From positions 34,019,829 to 34,083,828 of the forward strand of contig OX387187.1 in NCBI GenBank assembly GCA_947561395.2: a DNA stretch of 64,000 nt, given 5' to 3'. Positions 11,604-23,860 of this stretch are shown piece by piece. The DNA comes from Buxus sempervirens. Lineage: Eukaryota; Streptophyta; Magnoliopsida; Buxales; Buxaceae. The first letter of the stretch is position 1, and every line of letters begins with the position of its first letter. The notes below the pieces were generated by a model, which was not told where the DNA came from, searched no databases, and was given only the letters and a program-made list of their open reading frames with translations. Both the position numbers and the translations under genes were made by a program.

Positions 11604-12633
11604 TATGGTGTGCGCATGTCGGGGCGCATGATGTCGGACCCGGCTTTCCGTGGGTTTTTCGTTGGTTTTGGGGAGTCACCACTGTTCATTGTTAAGGGTG
11701 TGAACAGTCACCCAATTTTTTATTTAAATTTCTGTGCATGGTCTGCTCAGAGACTTTGGATAAGTGGTTCGGTTGTAACCCAAGGAAGTCCGTAGACACC
11801 TTGAGTTACCCCGCTAGATAGCGGGTTCCCATGAATCGGAATTTGAGCGAGTTGACTCAATTAGCTTGTATGCGAGTTTCCCTAAAATTGGGCCGGTTTA
11901 GGCCCATTTCAATAAAACACACTCTAATAGCATGAAATCAAAACAAATGGGTCTTTCTTTTGGATTTTTCTTTGTGTGAGCTCATTAGAAAGCCCATGAG
12001 GGCTTTTTATCACCAGGGCCATCTAAAGGCCTGATGTCACTTCGAGGGCAAAATGGTCAGTTTGAGGATGTGGTTTCATAAAAGCCACTAGTTCACATTA
12101 TAAAGAACCAAAAATGATAAATGACACAAAAAATCTGCACCCAAAAAACTATTAAAACGATGAAATGGAATAGAAAATAAATATAGGGGATAATTTGAAA
12201 TAGAAGTTCTGAAAGCAAAAAGAATTAGAAAATGAGAAAATTTATTTTGTGCCCTTGATTCTTAAGAATATCAAAAACCCCACATGTGTTTATTAAATTT
12301 ACAAAAGACATGCCCCCAACCCATACGTCCAAAACGTGAGTATCATGTTGGGAATTTGAGCCTCTCTCTCTCTCTCCCTCTCTTTCCCTTTCTTATATCA
12401 TTCAAACCCCATCTTCTCATTCACTTTTTATTCTTTTTTTTTCTTTTGGCGTTTATACAAAGAAGAAAGCCAATGAACGACCATCTCTTGTTGTTCGTTG
12501 GTTTGCAAAATCGGGTAAACTTGAATCCATCAAAATATTCCCTTTTGTTGCAAATAGCATCTTCCCAATGATCAGATATACACAAAAAAAATAGTATGTA
12601 TTGCTTACAAGGAATAAAAAAAAGTGCAGCTAC

Positions 12634-12843
12634 TGTTGGCGTGAGTTGTCAATTAAGAGACAAATCAGAGGGATTATCGGAATAACCATAACTGTTCCTA
12701 AAATCAGTTCCTAAAATTCTGTCAACCATGATTATAGCCCCAAATTCTGTATTGCCAAGAATAGGATGCTAAATCTCTCTATATATTCTGTACAATATCT
12801 CTGTAAATAAAGAAGAAAGTATTACAATGATAGAAATTCAAAA
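12634..12843 (+). repeat. 5' LTR of the Ty1/copia element
   Basis: It is 210 bp long, with TSD gctac immediately left and the primer site tggtatcagagcc immediately right. A TATA-like ctctatatattctg lies in its second half. It matches the 3' LTR at about 96 per cent. Confidence 0.92.
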
Positions 12844-15800
12844 TGGTATCAGAGCCAGAACTCTTTGGCTGCTCACATCGCTCCCTAGCTCATAGTCTTC
12901 TTCCACTTGCTACCTTCTCAAATGGGAGACACCGAAACCTCGACGACTTCCAGTGACTCTCTCAACGACCCTAATACATTTCTTTCTAAACTATTCACCA
13001 CCAAGATGGCTGAAGCTCTGTCCAAAGCAAAGGCCCCAACCGTGCTTCCTGAACCTGCTGTTGTTTCGATCAGCATTAAGTTGGATGGTTCCAACTATGC
13101 CATATGGTCCCAAGTTGTTGAGATGTATATCTCCGGCAAAGACAAGTTGGGCTACATCAACGGCGAGTTACCTCCGCCATCTCCGACCGACCCATCCTTC
13201 CGCAAATGGCGCACTGACAACACCATTGTCAAAGGCTGGTTACTCAACGCCATGGATCCAACGTTAATTTGCAATTTCATTCAAATTCCCACAGCCAAAT
13301 TGGTTTGGGATTCTATTGCAACCACCTATTTTGATGGCGGCGATACCTCTCAGGTCTATGATCTCCGACGTTGTGTCTCTCGTCTCAGTCAAGTAGGCGG
13401 TTCTCTGGAAAAATACTACACTGATTTGCAAGGTCTCTGGCGTGAGATTGATTTTCGACGTCCCAATCTGATGGAGTGCCCAGCCAATCTTCAAAGATAT
13501 AATAATCTCCTCCAAGAAGACCAGGTCTATGTATTCTTGGATGGTCTTGACGACAAGTTGGATAATACTCGCAGCGACGTGTTGCATATGCACCCATTTC
13601 CCACCGTGGAGCAAGCATATGCTCATGTCCGCAGGGAGGCCCTTCGCTAGGTGGTAATGAATGCCGGTGATCACGAACCACCTCCAGGGGCTGTGCTTTC
13701 CTTGAGAGGCCTCAAGCTTGGATCGGCTTCTCAGCATACTAGGAAATCGTTCTCCAAGACCGGCACCTCATCCAACGGTATCAAATGCTCTCATTGTGGC
13801 AATATGAAGCACACACGTGAAAACTGCTTCCAGTTACATGGTTACCCCGATTGGTGGCATGAGCTCCAAGCCTGGAAAAAATGAGATACTGTCGAAGGCA
13901 CGGGACAGGCTGTTGTGGATGCAGCCGAACTTTATCTTTCTCTTATCCCAGTCACCGCCTCGTCTGAACTGGACTTCTCTCCTATGGATTCAGGTAACCT
14001 TTCTCATGCCTTGCTCAGTCATCACCACGAAATGGACAGTAATGCTTGGATCCTCGACTCTGGGGCCACGGATCATATGACTTGATCCCGCAGATTTCTC
14101 TCATCACTCATCTCCAAGGCGCACCAGCATTGCCAATGCTAACGGAGTAGTTTCACCTGTCACAGGGGCCGGATTGGTGACCCTATCACGCTCTCTTCAT
14201 TTATTAGACACGCTACTCGTTCCCTCTTTATCCCACAAGTTATTATCTGTTAGCCAAATTACTAAAGCTCTAAATTGTGTGGTGCTAATGTATCCTGATT
14301 TTTGTTTTCTTTAGGATATTCTCACCAAGGAGATAATTGGTCGTAGTACAAAGAGGGGGGAGGGGGGGGATTGTACTACATGGCAGATTTCAGTTTTGGT
14401 CGTGCGCATCACGTGTCTTCTTCTCTTGGCTCCAAGGCTCGACAGATTTGGCTGTGGCATCATCGTTTGGGACACCTGTCATTTGGGGTACCTACGACAC
14501 TTGTTTCCTGATTTAATCCACAACATGGAGATTTCTGAATTTAATTGTGATACTTGTATTTTAGCCAAAAGTCATCCTGCTACTTATCCATTAAGCATGA
14601 ATAAAAGTAATACTCCTTTCGCTTTAATTCATTCCGATGTATGGGGACCCCCTCCTGTATCTACGATATCTGGTGTACGTTGGTTTGTGATATTCATTGA
14701 TGATTGCACCCGGATGACCTAGCTATATTTGATGAAACATAAGGATGAAGTGTTTAGTATCTTTCAGTCATTCCATGTTATGGTTAAGACTCAGTTTTCC
14801 GCTCAGATCCGGATTCTCCGCTCCGACAATGGTGGAGAATATGATAATCACCACTTTCATTCCTATTTTCAACAGCATGGTCTTATCCACGAGATCTCAT
14901 GTACTCATGTACTCAGACCCCTCAGAAAAATGGAGTCGCTGAACGGAAGAATTGGCATATTCTCGAGACTGCCCAGGCTCTCCTCCTAGGCACTCATGTA
15001 CCTACACGACATTGGCCCGATGCTATTACCACTTCTGTGCATTTAATCAACCGCCTTCCTTCCAAAATCTTAAATTTTAAGACCCCACTGCAATCCCTGT
15101 CAACCTCGGTCTCTGTACCTACGGCTCTAATGCTCCCTCCTCGCACATTTGGGTGTGTAGCATATGTGCATCTCCCTAAGAACCAGCACACCAAACTTGA
15201 CCCATGTGCCCTTAGGTGCCTCTTCTTGGGCTATGCTGTGCATAAAAAAGGCTACTGCTGTTATGATCCGGATACCAAGCGTACCTATGTGACTATGGAT
15301 GTCACCTTTATGGAATCTGAACCATTCTATTCGTCTTCAGTAACCACTCCTTCTCTTCAGGGGAGGACACTAGATGAAGAATTGAAGTGGTTGAGCTTTG
15401 ACTGGTTTGAAGATCGGAATGACACACAAATAGAGAAACCAATAGATACAACTTCAGGGCTGGACATATCCTTTGAATCTAGAAGACCTTTGGCAAGTGA
15501 GCCCACATCATCAGGAGAAGAACCAGAATTAGAATCCCCCCATACCTGCCAACCCATCTCCTGAGAAAATTCCTGAGGTAAGCAATTTCACTACGTCCTC
15601 ACTTGTGAATAACATAGATAATTCTGTTGGGTATACCTTACCTTTCAGGCATAACCGTGGCAAGCCACCGAACAGATACTCTCCAGACATTGAGGATAAA
15701 AGGTCGAGGTATCCAATTGCCAACTATGTTTCTATTGAAAAGCTACCTGAACCTCTCAGGACATTCACACATGAGCTTTCCACATGTTGTATTCCCACTA

Positions 15801-17338
15801 CAGTTCAGGAAGCATTAGCAGATCCCAAGTGGACTCAGGCAACGGAGGAAGAAATGGGGGCACTACTAAAGAATCGAACATGGACCCTGGTTCCATTGCC
15901 GAAAGGAAAGAAAACAGTTGGATGCAAGTGGGTCTTCTCTGTCAAGCACAAGGCAGATGGGTCTATAGAATGATACAAGGCGAGGTTAGTCGTGAAGGGA
16001 TACACCCAGACATATGGCGTAGATTATCAAGAAACATTTTCACTGGTAGCCAAGTTAAATACAATCAGGGTTCTGTTATCTCTCGTAGCCAACTTGGACT
16101 GGCCATTACAGCAGTTTGATGTAAAGAATGCATTTCTCCATGGTGATCTTGAAGAGGAAGTCTACATGGATACTCCTCTTAGGTTATATAGTATCTTCAA
16201 AAGCTAAAGTAGTGTGCAAATTGTAGCGAGCACTGTATGGAATAAAACAATCACCTTGAGCATGGTTTGGGCGGTTCAGTCTAGCAATGAAGAAGTATGG
16301 CTTCCGCCAAAGTAATTCAGATCATAACATTATTTCTAAAGCAACACCGAGGCAAGGTAACAACTTTAATTGTATATGTTGATGATATGATCATCACAAG
16401 GGATGATACGGAGGAAGTCACTAAGCTTCGGAAACAATTGGCAAACGAGTTCGAGATGAAAAATCTAGGAGGACTTAAATATTTCCTGGGAATAGAGGTT
16501 GCTAGATCAAGGCGAGGTATATTTCTTTCCCAGCGAAAATATATATTAGATTTGTTATGTGAGGTTGGAATGTTGAATTGTAAGCCAGCAGATGCTCCAA
16601 TCATTCAGAACCACAAGCTTGGAGAATATCCAAACCAAATACCAACAGACAAAGGAAGGTACCAGAGATTAGTTGGTAAACTTATTTACCTCTCACATAC
16701 CTGTCCAGATATTGCTTACGCAGTGAGTGTAGTAAGTCAATTCATGCACCAACCAAGTAAGGATCATATGGAATCAGTGATCCAGATTTTACGATACTTA
16801 AAATCCTCTCCAGAAAAAGGGCTTATGTTTTCAAAAAATAACCATCTCAGAGTTAATGGTTATACAGACGTAGATTGGGCAGGGAACACCACAGACAGAA
16901 GATCCACCTCAGGTTACTTCATGTTTGTCGGAGGAAATCTAGTTACATGGAGACGTAAGAAGCAAAAGGTGGTGGCATTATCAAGCGCCGAAGTAGAGTT
17001 CCGTGGAATGGCTAAGGGACTTTGTGAAATCCTATGGCTCAAAAGACTTCTAACTGAAATTGGGCTCGCTCCTACCTCCAAGATGGACCTTTTTTGCGAT
17101 AACAAGTCAGCTATCGCCATTGCCCACAATCCTATCCAGCATGATCGTACGAAACACGTGGAGATTGATAGACACTTTATCAAAGAAAATCTCGAAGCCA
17201 AAATAATCCGGTTTCCTTTTGTGAAGTCCGAAGACCAACTGGCGGATATTCTTACAAAGGCCATATCAAGCAAGGATTTCTACAACTCACTAGACAAGTT
17301 TCACATTGAAGACTTAGATGCTTCCACTTGAGGGGGAG

Positions 17339-17548
17339 TGTTGGTGTGAGTTGTCAATTAAGAGACAAATCAGAGGGATTATAGGAATAACCATAACTGT
17401 TCCTAAAATCAGTTTCTAAAATTCTATCAACCATGATTATAGCCCCAAATTCTGTATTGCCAAGAATAGGATGATAAATCTCTCTATATATTCTGTACAA
17501 TATCTTTGTAAAGAAAGAAGAAAGTATTACAATGATAGAAATTCAACA
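17339..17548 (+). repeat. 3' LTR of the Ty1/copia element
   Basis: It is 210 bp long, preceded by the purine tract agggggag (17331-17338) and followed by the TSD gctac (17549-17553). About 8 substitutions separate it from the 5' LTR. Confidence 0.92.
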
Positions 17549-18957
17549 GCTACTTCTTAGGATGCATTACAGAACCAACAGAAAATTCAGGTTTTGAACA
17601 AGAAGAATGTAGTTTGATCACATTGGGATTGAACTAACCTGCTGTGAAAGATGTCAAAATTAAGCTTGGAGATGAAGTTCCTCTAGTGCAAAATAGCAAC
17701 TCTTTCCTTCAACATGTTCTAAACTTTCTGGAAAACTACTTTCTCTTTTTCCCTTTGTTTTCTTTGCTTAGATTGGGTTTAGTTAAGGGAATAGGGACCG
17801 GTTTTCAGATGAGTTTCTCTCCTCTTTTGGGTTACAAGGTTGAAGATGACCCATTAAAAGCCTCCCCAATCAAGTGATTGTGGGAGACAGTGAGTACTGT
17901 GGGAGAGACCCAAGAGAAAGATAGACCGGAGAGAGTCAACCCGAGAGACCCCTGCCCTCTTCTTCCTCTTCCCCTTTTTCGTTTCTTTTCCTTCCTCCTC
18001 CCCTGAGATCCTCCCTCTCTTTAAGAGAGAAGACGGATGGGAGAGCAAAGACAAACCCACGTGGACCCATGTGGGTCACCTCTTTTCTCTGCCATCACTG
18101 TTAAGGAGGGGGCGAATTGTCCCCTCCTTTTTAAATTTTATTTCTTTTCTTTTTATTAATTGATTTTTTTTGGTCTTTTTACATGTTGCATTATAATTTT
18201 TCCAGTGGCAAACTTGTGACATACAAGTTTGCCACATGGCAAACCAAATCTTAAAAATTTACAAAAATACCCTTCAAACTGTTTCGGCCATAACTTTATT
18301 GTTCGAACTCCAATTCAAGCAAATTTAGTTGCATTGGAATCGTATCGAAGCCTACTTTTCAATGGTGCAAAGGTTACTGGCCAAATTAGCTTCTAACAAA
18401 ATTAAAAATTCTTAGTTCCTTGTTTTAGCCTGCTTAGGGTTTTGCTGTGTTTAGCACTTTTTGGTTTAAGCAAAATTTGGGTGCTTACATATGGCACCAT
18501 CCAAAGTTAAATACAGAAGAAACGGTATGGTGTTACGTAAAGTTTCTCATGAAAGGAAGAAAACTTACCCTTCAAATAATGACTTAAACCTGGCATGATC
18601 ATTCATAGCCCGTTGCAGCAAACATTCCGCCCTCGCTTGCTGTCCCTCCATTTCTTCTTCATCCTTCATCTGATGTCATAGCCATGAGCAGCTAGATGAA
18701 ATTAGCCTCAGTTGAGCCTAGATGGAATCCCTGGTATCATCCTCCCTAGCTTGTAACTGCTCGAGTTCAGTGGCGGTGGATGAGGAAGGATCAGACCTAG
18801 CTAGAGAAGCCTTCGCATAAGCAATATCATGCAAGGTCTCCCTCAGAGTCATAATTTGGCCCTGATACCTGAAACCAGCGTACACTTCCCTCTTCAACTT
18901 AGATTGCCTCGCCGACACAGAGCGAAGGAGGCTAATGGCTTCCCTCAATCTCGGAAT

Positions 18958-21238
18958 TGTGAGACATGGGAAAAATCACTGGAATGATCTTCCCTCCGTC
19001 AACACACGGGCTCAACGCAAAATTGGGAGAGTCGCCACCATGCATGATTTTGGGGTGAGAATGGATACCAAAAGATTCAAAAATAAGCAAAAATAGCCAA
19101 AAGACAAATTCTAGGATAAAAATAACCCTACTTGAAAATCAAATCTAGAGATGGGTAAGGGGATTAGATTATGAATGAGGGAAGGTGTTAGGCACCCCCA
19201 TTCATCCACGCGAAGTGGTTGCCAAGTGTATGTTCATGCAAAAAAATAGAAAGCTTGCTAAAATCATAGAAAACTTTGAAAAAGGACTAATGTATGATAT
19301 TTTCACATGAAGATCTAAATGCATTTTAGATCCTCTCTTATGTCAATATCATTTCTGGAATATTTCAAAAGATGGAAATCAAAGCACAAGTTGCTAAAAA
19401 ACAAAGTTGAATCAAATCCGGAAAATTTAGTAAAAAGTATGCCATTTGCCTTGAAATCATTCAAATATCATTTTAAATTGAACCAAACCAAATCCATTTG
19501 AAAGATTAGGGTAAATAAGAGTCTCATGCAAAATTTCACTTCATTCCGATAAAAATCCTAGGAGTTATGCTCCTTTGAAGTTGCTGCTGGGGAGTTTTAA
19601 AAGTGGTAAGTGGGCAACTTTGGAAAATTGTCTAGAAATATCCACTACATAAAAGTCCACGAAATTTGGTGTGATTGAAGTTTGTATGGCCATCTTTCAA
19701 AAGAAACTAGCCTCATACAAAAATCCCTTCGGATGTGCCTTGGGTGGTCTCCCGAACAGGCCCCGAAGATCACAGATTTACCCAGAAAAGTACAAATGAA
19801 CAGTTCTGAGTAAATCGGCTACCAATAATTTAAATGGAATCCAAAAATTATGAAATGAACTGGATTTGAAAATAGACTCATAAAGGAGTGCATAGAAACA
19901 AAAATCATTCGAATCGGACTTAAATCGAACACATGGCGCTCCGTCGAAGTGACAAGTTCTGTATTTGAACCTGAACTGTCCACTCAACTTCGACAGAGAG
20001 GTGTCAAAAATGAAATTTGTGAAATTTGGTGGACATAAACTAGACAGCCTCACCTTTCCCATGGTTCTAGAATCGCCCCAACATTCATTCGGATGATGAA
20101 GTTATGGGCGTCCGAAGTAGGGGTACAGGTGCTGTCAAGCTAAGCCATTCTTGAAGAAATACCAAATCCGAAAATTGACTCAAATATGTGATTCGTGCAA
20201 GATGAACACAAATACTTTAAAAATCATCCAAAACGCATTCCAGAATTGATTGAGGCCATTTATTTGAGATTTATCACAATAAATGCAATAAACCCCAAAT
20301 ATGAGCCTATCCCGCCAAAATAGTGATATGTATGTGCAAGTGTAAAAAATCAAACAAGATCAATAGCATGCATACATATTCATCCAAATAGGGTTCTAAG
20401 ACAGCCTAGGGTTCCGTTCCATTATCGTTTCCCTCTGTTCTCTCTCCCCGTTAAACACAGTTCTTCAAGATAATCAAGGGTACTTTGAATATGGAACGGT
20501 TTACAATCAATCAAAAAGGCCTTATGCTACATGGGTTCTAGCACTAGGGTCAATCCCCAGTCTCGTTTCTCCTAGATCCGCCTTCACGTTTTACGGCTAG
20601 GGGAGTCTTGAGATACTTTGAGCCGGGGAAGGATTTCCACACATACAAACAAGTCTTTACACTACAGAAAGGTAGAAGAAGAGATCTAGATCTAGAAATG
20701 TAAAGACAGAAAATAAAAAGAAAAGTTGAGGCTTACCTGAGTTCTGGAGGCGATTCCGCAGCGGTTTTCTCCTTCTCTTGGAGTTCTTCTTTGCGAGAAT
20801 TCAAAACAAGAGTTGAGTCCCATTTGCTTAAGGAGGAGTCTCCTATTTATAGGCAAAGGCTAAGGTCATTGGTAGACACAACTTAATGTCTAGAACCCCC
20901 CAACCTTAACCCTAAGGTTATTTCCGAGATTTCCCCTCATTTAATGAGGGACATGATGGTAACAAGTGATTTCTCTCGGAAAACCCTAATTTTGAGCAAA
21001 CTTAATGTATCCGGTATATCAGACCGGATAAAAAAGGGCCTTAAGGTATCCGGTACATGGTACCAGATACACTAAGGCTCACATGTATCCGGTATGAGTA
21101 TCCGGATACAGGAAGGAGTACTTGTATCCGGCCTGAGTATACGGATACAGGTAAAAGTTTATTTTCTTCAATTTCTGTGCTGGCTTTCAAGGAGAAAATG
21201 ATTTTTGATGATTGTTTGTGCAATTTGGGGTGTCTACA
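18958..21238 (-). mobile_element. Solo LTR, 2.28 kb, same family as the LTR at 1722-4555
   Basis: On the minus strand it begins TGTAGACACCCC (at 21238) and ends GTCTCACA (at 18958). The direct repeat ggaat flanks it (18953-18957 and 21239-21243). No internal coding sequence remains. The core promoter cctataaatagga lies near 20845. U3 carries a row of palindromic gtatccgg/ccggatac motifs (about 21005-21145). Long blocks match the LTR at 1722-4555, for example the purine/pyrimidine blocks around 19140-19210 with 4310-4390. It interrupts antisense PMD region 1. Confidence 0.9.
21005..21150. repeat. Row of palindromic gtatccgg/ccggatac motifs in U3
   Basis: At least five motifs of the type tatccggtat, accggata or atccggatac occur in 145 bases, several paired as inverted repeats. 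They are at the same place relative to the promoter as the gtatccgaca palindromes of the related LTR at 2299-2361, but the motif differs at the central bases. Confidence 0.65.
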
Positions 21239-23391
21239 GGAATGGCACTGTAAAAATCAAACATGGAAAATAGGTGCTCCTATTCCGCAGGGTCCCTGAC
21301 TGATCCAATAGCGTGACCGAGTAGGAGACGTGTCTCATTCACTTCAGAATTTGAAAGGTGCTCAGGTTGGTGAAGGATGAGGGATCAAAGTTGGTATTGG
21401 CCATTGAAATCCAAAAGGAAATTGGAGCTAAGACCATGCCCGAGTTCAGAGGATAAGAGTAAACGATCAGCTTCCCTAAACTAGGTACGGACAAAGCCAA
21501 AGCTGGTTTCAGGAAGGTCACGGTGCTCTGCCGTTTGGGAAGAGGGATCTTCAGGCGGGGGTAGGTGGCCTTCGGCCGGAGATGATAGCTCATCAGAAGA
21601 AGAATCTAAAGGAACACCTGCGGGGAGAGTAGAAGGACCAGCTTCGTCAGGATGACAATTGAACACAGGAGGAGTAGGGTGTTCCTGTACCGACGAAGGA
21701 AGGTTGGGTGGAGCAGCAATAGGAATATTAGCCGTGGAAGGGTGCACCGAAGTGGTTACCGAATTTGATGGACCTGAAAAAGCAACCCAAGGAGAAGAAT
21801 GACCGCTACCTGGAAGAAGATAGTAGGTTTCCCATTGGGGGCGGGATAGGTCTCCGTCGAGAAGTAACGGTAACAGAGTATGAGTCGTTGATAGTTGGTC
21901 TAGACGTGCCGGGAGGGTCGTTGATAGATGGAAAGTCAACAATCAGGATGCCTTGACCATAACCTAATTGCCTACTGACAAAATTCGACAAATACACTTC
22001 CACTCCTTCTCTCCGAGAAGTTGCAAGAGCAGCAGGGTTATGCAGGCCAAAAGGAATCTCCCTGGCAGTCAGAAAACTTGAAAAAGTGAAACGGAAATTA
22101 TCAGGGGAGGCATGAGTGAGTTTATAAAAAGGGGTGCCAATGCTTGCATCCAAAGAGAAGCGATAAAATAATGGAGGATGTTCTTCTCATAGTCTGTTAA
22201 GAAAGTGATTGAGAACATCTCCAAAAGGAAGTCGCAAGGGCATCGCCGAGACCCAAAGTCGTCCAACATAACGAAGATCGGGACAAGGACATTCCCCATG
22301 ATCACAAAAAAAACCAGGGAAATACTCGTAGAGCCAAAACTGCAAGAACCAAAGTGGACCACTAATAGCTCAAAATCAGCTGATGGAAGGTTGTATAAAC
22401 CGCGGTAGACATGGCCAAGAAAAAATGGGGCTAAGGCAAGATGGCGACCCTGCGCAAGAGCTACTGCAATATCGGAAAACTCTTTGACCATCTAGGCAGA
22501 AGGACTGCAAAACACAAAGCGACAGAACAACGTAACATTAATAGAAAAGAACAATGTTCCTGCATGGTGGGAGGAGTATCAGGATCCTGAATACGTTCGG
22601 CATGATAGAATGTGCCAAAAGCAGCACTGGCATGTGTAGTATTAAAATACCCTAAAATGGAATCAGATAAACGATGGTCTACTTCATCACCGAAGACGGG
22701 AAGACCGGTAATGGAGCAAATGTTAAGAATAGTAGGGGTCATAGGACCATGGAAAAAGGAGAAGGTGTTGGAGCCTCTACACCAGAAAAGAGCAGCTACC
22801 CCGAGAAGGATGGGGTTGAAGGGAACATAGAACGTAGAATAAAGAATCAGCTCGACTATGCCAAGCCTAACCCATTCATTCATGTAAACAGGCCACATCC
22901 TGGCAACCCATTGGTTTCATTCAATGGCACATCTAGGCCATGAACGAGGAAGGGTGGCCAGATATCCCCAGTTTAAGGTTGTTCTCTCAAAAATTGGATG
23001 GGAAGAAGGGGACAATACATCCGGAATTGGTGTGTCTTCCATAAGAGAATAAGGATCAAGAACGATGCCTTGGGTACCTTCAGTGAATATGTTCATATCG
23101 TCAACAATTTCATCTGCCATGGCTGATGAAAAGGAAAAAAGAGCAAATAGTTGCAGGAAGAAGATGGAAGAAAATAGAGACAAGAAGGAAAAAGGATGGC
23201 TTGAGAAGAAAAGGGAAAAATTTGAAATCATTACTGTATCGGGAAGGGCTAAACCTAATCGATACGGTGGTTACCTGTCCAAGGCAATTGAAACAACAGC
23301 TCAAAATGGTATTGATGATACGCTTCAGAATAAGATCTAATGGACAGAGATAACAGGCGATTCAGAAAAGATAAGCTCTGATAGTGAATCT

Positions 23392-23860
23392 TAGAGCTGG
23401 CAACGGGTCGGGTCGGGTCTGGTTCGGGTCGGGTCGTAATCGGGTCGGGGTTAAACGGGTCGGGTTCGGGTTGACGGATTACTGGCGGGTTGGGGAAACC
23501 CCAAACCGAACCCAACCCGCCATTAAACGGGTTCAACCCGCCAACCCGATTATATATATTTTTTATTTTTTATTTTTTCAAAAATATTATTAAAATTGGA
23601 TTATGGGGTAATCGGGTCATAATCGGGTCGGGTTCGGGTCATAATCGGGTTGGCGGGTCATAATCGGGTTGATGCATGCAATTTTTTACACTTTTTTTTA
23701 ATCGGGTTGGCCGGTCATAATCGGGTTTGACCCGATTTCAGGCGGGTTGGGAAAACCCCAACCCGCACCCGACCCAATTAATAAACGGGTCAACCCAGCC
23801 CGTTTATAATCGGGTTAGTCGGGTTGACCCGTCGGGTCGGGTCGCTTTTTGCCGGCTCTA
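23392..23860. mobile_element. hAT-type MITE rich in cgggtcgggt
   Basis: The ends are inverted repeats (tagagctggcaa at the left, ttgccggctcta at the right). They are flanked by an 8-bp duplication with one mismatch, gtgaatct (23384-23391) and atgaatct (23861-23868). An 8-bp duplication is characteristic of hAT elements. The 469-bp interior has no coding capacity and is made of repeated gggtcggg, aatcggg and complementary cccgaccc stretches, so the whole element can fold on itself. It lies between the two antisense PMD regions. Confidence 0.85.

Larger units (their letters stand above)
12634..17548 (+). mobile_element. Ty1/copia element, full length but broken
   Basis: Two 210-bp LTRs (12634-12843 and 17339-17548) begin TGTTGG and end with TTCAAAA or TTCAACA. 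The TSD gctac lies at 12629-12633 and 17549-17553. A primer site tggtatcagagcc (initiator-Met tRNA type) follows the 5' LTR and the purine tract agggggag precedes the 3' LTR. Domains in copia order: gag (from 12923) with a CCHC knuckle (CSHCGNMKHTRENCF, about 13784), protease (ILDSGATDHM, about 14050), GAG-pre-integrase and integrase (14450-15050), reverse transcriptase (about 15840-16800) and RNase H to 17331. It has several breaks. The LTRs differ at about 8 of 210 positions, so the insertion is of the order of one to a few million years old at usual plant rates. Confidence 0.92.
11609..18489 (-). mobile_element. Solo LTR, about 1.96 kb, gypsy-like, split by a copia element
   Basis: Read on the minus strand the LTR starts TGTAAGCACCC (at 18489) and ends CATGCGCACA (at 11609). 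The direct repeat tatgg flanks it (11604-11608 and 18490-18494). Its end region contains a ggtgactcccc phrase similar to the ggtggcgactc found in the LTRs at 1722-4555 and 18958-21238. A Ty1/copia element occupies 12634-17548; after removing it and its TSD copy the LTR is about 1961 bases. No gypsy coding sequence is left, so it is a solo LTR made by LTR-LTR recombination, and it is older than the copia insertion. Confidence 0.75.
18567..23119 (-). mobile_element. Antisense PMD-type region 1 of the Tat-like element (fossil)
   Basis: Antisense to pol, this region begins near 23119 with MADEIVDDMNIFTE. It continues with a stretch resembling the plant mobile domain: a segment around 22890-22470 with YVPFNPILLGVAALFW, NTFSFFHGPMTPTILNIC and SITGLPVFG. 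A serine/proline-rich part (about 21480-21940) and a charged, probably coiled-coil part (about 18570-18950, LKREVYAGF and ELEQLQARED) follow. PMD is known from host proteins of the MAIN type and from Tat and Mutator-like elements. A solo LTR (18958-21238) sits in the region. It has several breaks. Whether it was ever spliced cannot be told. Confidence 0.6.

Noticed and set aside
13264-13737. 157-codon open frame on the minus strand
   Set aside because: It is antisense to copia gag and has no family features; a shadow frame.
16914-17273. 119-codon minus-strand open frame
   Set aside because: It lies opposite the copia RNase H and is explained by codon use of that gene.
23392-23860. gggtcggg array as satellite DNA
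   Set aside because: Inverted ends and an 8-bp duplication show a single hAT-type MITE.
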